NCBI GenBank assembly: GCA_026075535.2
Contig: AP026541.1
Span: 3,720,001-3,784,000 of the forward strand
Direction of reading: 5' to 3'
Origin: Tricholoma matsutake
Lineage: Eukaryota > Basidiomycota > Agaricomycetes > Agaricales > Tricholomataceae
Length of the DNA: 64,000 bases
Of this stretch, positions 56,637 to 64,000 are shown piece by piece. Numbering within the stretch: position 1 is the stretch's first letter; each line of letters begins with the position of its first letter. Below the pieces are notes generated by a model. That model searched no databases. It was not told where the DNA came from and was given only the letters and a program-made list of their open reading frames with translations. Position numbers and translations under genes: made by a program.

Positions 56637-57964
56637 TATTAGAATGCAGTCATTTACAGGCACCATTATGGACATATATCACTGTATTTTGGTGTAATAA
56701 TGATCTATACTGTATAATAACATGGCTACATGTCTCATTTGACTGGGGAGAACCATGTACAAACTCAAAATTTGAGTGGAGACAGCAGGGTCACTGTTTT
56801 GGCCAATTTATTACATAAGCATCCAAATCTGGCTGACGCAGCTATAGCCAGAATTGCCCACTCCCAGTATATGGGAGATCAGAGCAGAGGATGCTGATTT
56901 GCTCAGCAATCAGCATGGTGAATTTATGTGACAGTACTTTGTACTTTTAGACAACTGTTTCTGGGATAGTAAAAAAAAACCAGCTTTTTTCCAACTTTTC
57001 CCCCAACTTTTGATACCTCCAAGTTGTTGAAGTCACTCAGACCCACACTTTTGAGAATCATTCTAACTGTCAGTATGTGCTAATTTACCCTAATTGACCT
57101 GGGGTTTTTGGCAAAAGTGAAATTGATGCTAATTTACCTAGGCTAATTAACCATTAGCTAGTTAGCTTTGTCTAATTCCCTGAACACTAGACCCAGAGGA
57201 ATAACTGACTCATTGACTTGGAGAACACATTCAAGGGAATGACCGCAGGCATGAGAAACTGCTGAAGGTTTCTAAAGTCTTCAAGTTTCCTAATGCGCTA
57301 GTACACTTCTGGAGCTCTTGTCATTGTTAAGGTAGAAGACATCCATAACCTGCCAACATCACATGGACAGTGTGACAACTGCCAAATTGGTAAATTCTGC
57401 ACCAAAATGGGAAAAATGCTCCTCAGAACTTCACATATGCAGTTTATACAAAATATAGTCAATAGGAATTGGTCTAAATATGTACTAGAAGGTTCCCAGA
57501 AAGTCAATCTTATGTAAAATGATGTACCCAAATTGGAATTCAAAAGTTTATAGATAACACATCATATTTGGCAATTGCACCTGCACAACACCTCCTGCAT
57601 GCACCAGCTGCATGGGGACAAAGTGCAAAGGCAGCTTAGCACAGCTATCAAATTTCACACATTATAGTACATAGTTTAGATGATCGTCATAGGTGTATTG
57701 ACAGTTGATCAATCAGTACATAGTTATAATCATTTATTGTTGAATTCCTCACTCAATAGTTATTCCTACATGATGTGGTTTGCAATACAAGGCCTCTACA
57801 TGTATCCAAAGGGTTTGTATTAAACAAAACTGGAAGAATCTTGTCTCAACATGTTCTAGAGCTGTTTCAAAGAATTTTCGCCTTTTTTGGTGTGTTACCA
57901 TCACAAAAAGTAATGACACATGATGTTGGTGGGTTATGGATGTCTTCTACCTTAAAGTTGAAAC
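56637..57964. repeat. Non-coding stretch with an inverted repeat pair
   Basis: AAGGTAGAAGACATCCATAA at about 57331 recurs inverted at about 57935-57954, each extended by CC.CCAACATCA. The pair encloses about 600 bp. AT-rich subterminal repeats of the putative 49597-57189 element lie at 57070-57189. No gene seen. Confidence 0.45.
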
Positions 57965-58617
57965 TGTTAAGACTATAGGTCCTTAACTCAGCCTTGGCTT
58001 TGTATGTTACAGTTGGAGGCTTTCCAACTGTCTCATATCGCACTAGGAGACTTTCCTGGTGTATCGGGCTTCCTGCCTTCACTTGGGTACTTCCTCAAGT
58101 CATCATGGCTGTCTGTACTCAGAGGCTTTCTGAGCAGACCGTTGGTTTGTATATCACAGTTGGAGGCTTTCCAACTGTCGAGTTTGAGTTTATCACAGCT
58201 AGGGGCTTCCTAAGCTGTCGAGTGTTCTGGTTGAGTCTAAGACCGTTATTTGAATTAGGTCAAGCTGAGGAATACAGGCAGTATTACTACAGCTTATATA
58301 CGGTTCAAAGATATCTATTGTCCAATCGGAATGTAGGATCGTTATCAAGTATAAATAGAAAGAACAATAGAAAAGACAGGTCTCATGCCTTGTGTGAGGT
58401 GTCCGATGTTACGGAGTGCTGCGGCGCAGCATGTCGATCATGAGTGTCCGACATCACGGACCTCATGTCAAAGGGCTGTCATATCACAGCATGCATGGGA
58501 GTGGGTTTGGGTGCATGGAGTCACCATGCATCAAAGTGTCTCCCATCGGAAGTGAGTCGAGTCGAATGAGAAAAATGAAGTGCCCGGTCTTGTGGGTCCA
58601 GATAACAAATTGTAACA
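57965..58617. mobile_element. Solo LTR (653 bp), TGTTAAG...TGTAACA
   Basis: It is flanked by an exact 5-bp duplication GAAAC (57960-57964 and 58618-58622). In reverse orientation it relates to the solo LTR at 12952-13592: shared TGTTACAATTT, GTCCGATGT.ACGGAGTGCTG and GGCGCAGCATGTCGAT. An internal GTTGGAGGCTTTCCAACTGT repeat occurs near 58012 and 58160. Confidence 0.85.
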
Positions 58618-58649
58618 GAAACTGCCTGACATCATAGGAGGTCCAAAAG

Positions 58650-59255
58650 TGAACACTATTCACCAGCAAATTCTTTGCTGTTTGGAAAAATCCATGGAGC
58701 CACTACCTACATGGAGCAATGAACAGTGGCAGATCTTGAATGTAAGATAGGATCCCAAAATCTGGAGTGAGAAGAGCAATGACCTCCATCAACACTCAGG
58801 ATGCCTAATAGTATTAGGCTAGGTGATGCTGACACCATAACACCATTCCCTGCCCCTTCCCAACTCCACCAATTTCCAACAGCTTCAAAAGACCCAACAT
58901 CCAGCAGACACCATCATGGCAACCAATCTGAATGTGACAATAGTGCAGAAGGTGTTCAAGGGTGAGGTAGAGTTCCTTTCACATAACATCACTGACTGTC
59001 CAGGAACATGGTATAGTCAAAAAGTCTTTTCTTTTTCTTTTTTTGAATCCAACTATTCTCTATTGTGGCACACCATATGTAAGAGATTAATTAAGTACGG
59101 TGATTTCTGGTTTTCCTGTTCTTCCATCTAATTTCTTCTTCATCAGCTTGGAGAGACCACAAGTGCCATTGGCAGGAAATAAATGGTGCAGGACTGTGGA
59201 TAAGGTATCTGTGTTTAGCACAATTGTTCAGGCCCTCCTCTTTCTTCTCTTGCTC
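58650..59255. other. Stretch without assigned gene
   Basis: A plus-strand patch at 58916-59010 (MATNLNVTIVQKVFKGEVEF) could be an exon; the family is not recognised. The rest shows no coding signal. Confidence 0.3.
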
Positions 59256-59282
59256 TCTATCTACCTTCCTCTATTGCAGGTA

Positions 59283-59550
59283 AGTCTCTGAAGGTGGTGT
59301 GAAACCTTCCTGTTTCTGTGATGTATGCAAATAGTGCCGGTAAGGTTTTGGGATTGGTGAATAGTTTCTTCAGGACAATGCTCCTTCCTCCAGAAGCATT
59401 TTGCAGGGTCTGTCTGGCAGCCTGGTGTGCGGGGCAGTGAAGCATAAGGTGTTGGATGGTTTCTTCCTTCTGTTGGCATGTGGGACAAATCAGTGATAGG
59501 TCCACTTTGTGGATAGAGCTCTGAAACCAATCCCACACACCACAGAGACC
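59283..59550 (-). pseudogene. 3' end of a LINE (Tad1-like) ORF2
   Basis: Minus strand: LICPTCQQKEETIQHLMLHC is the C-terminal zinc motif of non-LTR elements (C-x2-C-x7-H-x4-C). VLKKLFTNPKTLPALFAYIT and ETGRF follow, which is the usual ORF2 end in fungal LINEs. Only this tail is present, typical 5' truncation. Confidence 0.7.
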
Positions 59551-59829
59551 TTGTATCAAGCTCCCATGGCACTCCAAACTCCTATGAACACCTATGAACA
59601 TTATGAAACTTCTACAAAGTTTTTTGTAAAACATCAAACAATTTCAGACAACTTTGTAGCACTTCAAACACACTCAGCTGACATATCCCTATCTTTGGAA
59701 ACTCGTGTTTTATCCCTGTACCTCTTGGCAATGCATGGCAAGCTTATCGAGCAAAGGACAACAACAAAACACACACTTTAGGATGCAATGAGGTGTTTGG
59801 CAAGATGTAGGTTATTTATTAGAACAATA

Positions 59830-60440
59830 AGATGGCTTCTTTTGGAAACAGAATGATTTCAGGTGCTATCTTTCATATCATTTCTTATTTCCTCAGTGAC
59901 ACAGGTTTATTCATTTAGGCTCATATTCTGCCTCATGTACTCCTCATGTTTTATTTCCTTTTTAGTACTATGACTACAAAACTTATATATACTTGTACTA
60001 GCTACCTAGAAGAAGAAGAAGGAGATCATCTTCACCTCTCGTATATCATCTGACTTAAGAGTTCAAAACTTGAGTCCAAATCTTTTGTCTTAGTGCTAAG
60101 TTCTGTGAATCATCACAAACTTCTTCAAACTTCATATTAAACATCTCAAAACTATTGCACATTGTCACCATCATCTATTGTCTCTATTGTACATCATTAT
60201 CGTCCTTTGCCCTCATCATTTGACATCGCCCTTATTTTCCTAACTTCTCAAAACTACTTCAAATCATCATGAACTTCTTCAAACATCTTAGCAGATTGCT
60301 TTGCATCACTTTGCACCTCATTCGCCAACATTTGGTTTATCGCAGTGATATTTAGTACCACCTCTCAACCTTCCTCTAACTCATGTTATACCATTTGAGA
60401 CCTATTTGTGGGTTTTGTTTGGGTTTCCAGGTCAAGTAAC
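59830..60440 (+). repeat. LTR-like dispersed repeat, copy 2
   Basis: Diverged relative of 51590-53130 without the hAT insertion; see that entry for shared blocks. It ends near GGGTTTTGTTTGGGTTTCCA at 60413-60432. Confidence 0.5.
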
Positions 60441-60639
60441 ATCATTGGTATTGGATGCACTTTAGAGTGGAGAAACTGTAATGCTTGGTGAGTATGCTCC
60501 AGGCAGCTGGGCTGGAGGAATCCAATCAGAAAAAAAGAATGGATAAAGAGTAATAACATACTGGAATCCCATTGTAGTGAACCTTAGAACTTTCAATCTG
60601 GTTGATATCATCCATGGTCCACCCAGCGGGGCCACTGTA

Positions 60640-60935
60640 ATATGGATATTGAGAATGTAAAATCACGAGACATGTGGAAGTAGATTGGGCATTTTTGGTG
60701 CATGCCTGCAGATGTGGGTAAAGAAATCACAAGATGTGTGGAAGTAGACTGGCCTTTTTTTGGAATCGTACATTGCTACATGCATGGGTAAAGAAATCAT
60801 GAGACATGTGGAAGTAGACTAGGCCTTTTTTTGTACATTGCTACATCATCATGCATGGGTAAAAGGATCACAAGACGTGCAGAAGTGGACTTTTTTGGAG
60901 CATTCCTCCATGCATGGGTAAAAATGTCATGAGAT
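60640..60935. repeat. Tandem repeat of about 75-85 bp, four units
   Basis: Units run GGGTAAA.AATCA(C/T)GAGAC(A/G)TGTGGAAGTAGACT.GGCCTTTTTT with TTGCTACATGCAT. Unit lengths vary. Confidence 0.7.
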
Positions 60936-60955
60936 GAAAAAAAGGTCTGGTTGGC

Positions 60956-61508
60956 TAGGGTTGTGGAAAAAATAGGTATTTTTTTACTGTGACCAGTAAA
61001 TTACTGGTAAATTACTACCAAAGATTTGGCAGTAGTAATTTACCAAATCACATGCTTTATCACATGATAGCTCTGGTATTTAAGTGGTATACTAGTAGCA
61101 ATAGGATGCATATGTAGGTCAATGTCACTGGTCAGTATTGGTCAGTCATAAATTGGGCCGGGAACAAAAATCGTGTCGTTTGCATGGTACATAGCATACT
61201 ACTGATCAAATCACATCTTACATAATGTCTTTAAAAGGCAATAGCTCATCATCACATTGCGTTGTCCCCACAGAGTCATGATTCCGAAATTCTAGCAGAT
61301 AGCTAGAACACAACCACCATTGTCAGGAAACTGGACATGCGTGAGCGCCAGAAAAATTTCACAGCCAAAAATACCTATCCAAAAGATCACGTGAGCTGAT
61401 CACGTGCAATATTTTACCGGTAATTTACTGGTAAATTACAGCTTGACAACAGCCCCCTGTAATTGATTACCGGTAATTTACCAGGTCTGAATATTTTCCG
61501 CAACCCTA
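60956..61508. mobile_element. hAT-type MITE, element H (553 bp)
   Basis: Ends are TAGGGTTGTGGAAAA and its inverse TTTTCCGCAACCCTA. The duplication TGGTTGGC/CGGTTGGC matches at 7 of 8. Sub-terminal GTAAATTACCGGTAATT-type repeats face both ways. No coding. Confidence 0.88.
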
Positions 61509-61735
61509 CGGTTGGCAACGGGAATTGTAATAGCACGTGAGATAGAATGCATGTCGATTTGCTTACCCGGTAAGATATAGTCTCCTGCCGTTAAGAAGGC
61601 TATAGCTTGTTGCTTTGTCTTAATTACCGTATTGATACCTACAGCCTCTTCTAATTCCTTTCTTATTTTTTGTGTCAAGGATGTTGCCGTTTTTTGCCTC
61701 GTTTTGGGGGCACTTGGTGCCGGAGATACAGACAT
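61509..61735 (-). CDS. 5' exon of an unknown gene, rest missing
   Basis: Minus strand from ATG 61735: 85 open codons beginning MSVSPAPSAPKTRQKTATSL, then KIRKELEEAVGINTVIKTKQ and AIAFLTAGDYILPG at a GTAAGC donor (61562-61567). The following intron sequence runs into hAT element H at 61508. No matching downstream exon is visible to the left, so the gene is cut off or spliced over the MITE to something I cannot recognise. Confidence 0.4.
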
Positions 61736-62039
61736 GATAGTGGGGGTATTATGGACAGGGATTTGACGCTATGCTATCCTACAGATCGCGTACTTTCGCT
61801 CTTACCACGGTCACGAACCGCGGGAAAGGTCGAGATGGTGGCGGTTCTGGGTCAAGGACTGGACGACCTGCCAAGTGACGATTGGTCCATATTGTGGATT
61901 CCAGTTCAGGAAGAAGCATACAGTGGAAGTAAACGTAAATGGTACATGTTGTAGTAATTTTTACATTCAAGGATGAAATAGAACATAGGTTGAACATAGG
62001 TTGAACATAACTTGAAGCTCGAAATTTACGTCGAACACC

Positions 62040-63908
62040 TCAGGACGGTTTATATGATGTGCCAACAACGGGGCATCCCAGTAAATCGGAAGCCATTTCG
62101 AAAATTTTGTCATGTCCCTCTGCGTTGCCAATCAGTAGCTGCCAAGCACATAAACGGACCACCTACGGGTTTCGACGGCTACAGGACCCTATAGAATTAT
62201 TATTAGTGCCAGTAGAGCATTCAATACGCGTGGAATTACTGACTAATTCTTCTAGACGATAACCGTGGCTTCTCAGGCTACGTAAGCAAGATCAATAGAA
62301 TGATGAATATCAGAGCAAGAAAAGTTCATACTGTAGTCCCGGCATTTCACTGTAATACCCAACCAAGACAGAGAGCCAATCTCGAATATAACCGAGGCCT
62401 GATGATTGTGCTCTATACCACGATGGGCGTTGCCAGCTACAAAGTCGAAGAGCTGCATTAGGGCTGTAAGTCAGCAAGAAAGAAAGACAAGTCGTACCTC
62501 GTGGGATGTAAACGCGGGCAGGAACCATTAGCAGGTACCTTCGGTTCACTAATGTCGACCGATCGCATGGGTTGCCATCTAGGAAGGCACAACCAGCGTT
62601 GTACAAATGCCAACGAATAGAAGGTTGTGTCCACGATCGCATGCATGTACCACGGCTGAGCAGGTTGCCTGTCGACGAAGTCCGGGCCAGTCAGGCTCGC
62701 GCTTAAGCAGAAATATGAATACCAACACCATTGCAATCCTGACACGATCTTCCAAAAAACAGGTTGCTAGCCTCCTGGAAAAACCTCCGGTCAGGAATTT
62801 TGGGAGAAAGCTCTTGCGCAGGCCCTGCAATGTATAATCCGCAATCTCTTTGTTTGATTGGGCAGGAAGCATGTGTGATTCTTCGTATGCCTAGGGAAAG
62901 TTGCAGCCAAGAATAATCATTCAAGAAATGATACATACGGCGCTCCATGCTTTCATCTCCTCCAGTGAATCTGGGATATCCTGCATGCCCATTCGTCTGC
63001 CTATTTCGACCCAGAAAATATAGTATGCCTGAAAATGAACATGGAGTTGAATAATGGAGGCCAAATGAAAGCTTTCCAACTCACGTAACATTCCAAAGGT
63101 GAAAACTCTCGCCAGCCATACCGGCGTGCCCATCTCTGATGAGGAAAATGTGTTCAGATAAGCACATTGATAACAAGAGCACACCAACCGCAGGCTCAAG
63201 AGCAAATATAGAAAGTGAGTATATATAATCATCGTTACTCTATTCCACTCGGTTCAGCTGATGTTAGAAGGAGAAATGATGCTCCTACGATTTTATACCG
63301 TGAGTGCAACCAGTTCACTCTGGCCAACGCGACCATCGCTCGAGGGTCCGGCTTGGCGTCGGGAAACGACTTGTTAGGCGGCGGATCAAAAAATCCAGAC
63401 ACAGGGCAAGAAAACCAGGTGGCTGTAAACATTATAACATGCGCGAGAGAGGGCGAAAAGGTTTAACGTACAAATCAGAATTTCAGTCTAAAGGAGGGAT
63501 AGTATTAGATCCAGTCAGTTAAGGGAAAAGAGTAAACTCGCATCAGCATATCGTTTGGAGACGACCTTCGGGCCCTTTTCCTTTGAAGGGCGGAACCGCA
63601 TGGAAATGGACGGCTTTCGAAAGGAAGCGGATTGATATTAGATATGCGGAAAAATATGACTATGCACGTACAATTGCAGCGGCCTTGAATAAGGAAAATG
63701 CCAACGAGTATTTGACGAGTGAAGGCATATCATAGAGTGCCCCAACATGTAAGATTTGCTGTGCCTCTTCGGGAGTCAGCGTTTGGGTCTCGAATTGGCG
63801 GCGATACTTCTCGTGGACTGCGTTGTATCTGCGCCATCGAAGAGACTGGACTAGGCAGAGGTATCCGAGCACGACGACAGAGGCAATTGCGGTGAAGGTT
63901 AATTCCAT
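62040..63908 (-). CDS. MpaB-like/DUF2236 (ER-bound oxygenase) protein, 13 exons
   Basis: Model: complement(join(62040..62119,62167..62188,62244..62277,62332..62436,62498..62668,62727..62890,62939..63028,63085..63135,63189..63239,63289..63422,63472..63487,63542..63613,63672..63908)), 408 aa, in frame. Seen: an N-terminal membrane segment (ASVVVLGYLCLVQSLRW), DPRAMVALARVNWLHSRYKI with the conserved His, YYIFWVEIGRRMGMQDIPDS, LEEMKAWS, CFLEDRVRIAM and QPWYMHAIVDTTF. The end GHDKIFEMASDLLGCPVVG is the normal C-terminus. Known: the family includes the haem oxygenase MpaB and latex-clearing proteins; these short fungal ER forms are uncharacterised. The intron after exon 2 appears to use a GC donor (GCGAGT), and exon 3 is 16 nt. 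Two donors are GTTGGT. An upstream in-frame ATG at 63938 would add 10 residues before the signal-like segment. Confidence 0.9.
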
Positions 63909-64000
63909 GGTACGGGTGTTGCTCTTGCTGGATTGCAAGATAATTGTGCGTCCTTTAAAGCAATTTGCGACAGGGGTACTTCCAAGGAACTCTCAGGGGC
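63909..64000 (-). promoter_or_regulatory. Start of the upstream region of the oxygenase gene
   Basis: Only 92 bp remain before the window edge. No defined motif. Confidence 0.3.

Larger units (their letters stand above)
49597..57189. mobile_element. Putative 7.6-kb element with short inverted ends
   Basis: The left edge GGTGTTCGGGGAATTTCAC and the inverse of the right edge (AGTGTTCAGGGAATTAGAC) align. Both are followed inward by TAATT-rich subterminal repeats (CCTAATTGACC.GGTAAATT). The right end TAGTGTTC fits a hAT-type terminus; the left is mutated, and I find no 8-bp duplication. Inside are the gene family member at 53742-56636, element G and further repeats. Boundaries are tentative. Confidence 0.4.

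Noticed and set aside
61670..61954. 94-aa plus-strand frame between the truncated exon and the oxygenase
   Set aside because: Overlaps the coding minus-strand exon antisense, and no family signal is seen.
42601..63908. Secondary-metabolite cluster from the P450 and MpaB-like oxygenase
   Set aside because: They are 17 kb apart with DUF6699 genes and transposons between. No synthase, transporter or regulator gene is seen.

Overview
This window is eukaryotic DNA, most likely from a mushroom-forming basidiomycete (Agaricomycetes). The coding genes are cut by many short GT-AG introns (about 45-60 bp). The gene families fit that group: expanded one-domain P-loop GTPases, DUF6699 proteins, a cytochrome P450, an MpaB-like oxygenase, a KDZ-transposon CxC5-type cysteine-cluster fragment, DIRS-like and chromodomain Ty3/gypsy retroelements, and many hAT-type non-autonomous elements. 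I cannot name the species from the sequence.

Layout. (1) 1-4.8 kb: two divergently oriented GTPase genes (76-2014 minus, 3731-4762 plus) flank a GC-rich low-complexity block. (2) 5.5-7.8 kb: a large 71-bp minisatellite abuts a segment (7.77-8.74 kb) that is duplicated at 12.03-13.6 kb. A 1.5-kb hAT element and a solo LTR interrupt the two copies. (3) 14.9-22.8 kb: a complete but decayed Ty3/gypsy element (196-bp LTRs, 5-bp target duplication GATGA) carries two later hAT insertions. (4) 22.8-27.1 kb: remnants of host-like genes, one split by an almost perfectly palindromic hAT foldback. (5) 27.2-36.5 kb: a second chromodomain gypsy element whose pol core lies inverted between gag and integrase/chromodomain, plus hAT copies, minisatellites and GTTTGGGCCC palindrome modules. 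(6) 36.6-39.4 kb: a DIRS-like retroelement relic. (7) 39.6-42.0 kb: a partial unknown gene against a KDZ CxC5 fragment. (8) 42.6-49.1 kb: a gene island with an intact P450 (14 exons, one of 12 nt) and two DUF6699 genes, all on the minus strand. (9) 49.6-61.5 kb: a second repeat block holding an unknown agaricomycete gene family member with an internal in-place inversion, solo LTRs, a LINE tail and hAT elements. (10) 62.0-63.9 kb: an intact MpaB-like oxygenase gene (13 exons, one GC-AG intron).

The host genes sit in islands at the two ends and at 42-49 kb. Between them, transposons have inserted into one another, and target-site duplications give the order of events in several places. I found no sign of a gene cluster acting as one pathway. 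The P450 and the MpaB-like oxygenase are both oxidative enzymes but lie 17 kb apart. Exon coordinates come from reading splice sites by eye and checking frame and family fit. Exon sums are in frame for all six fully modelled genes.
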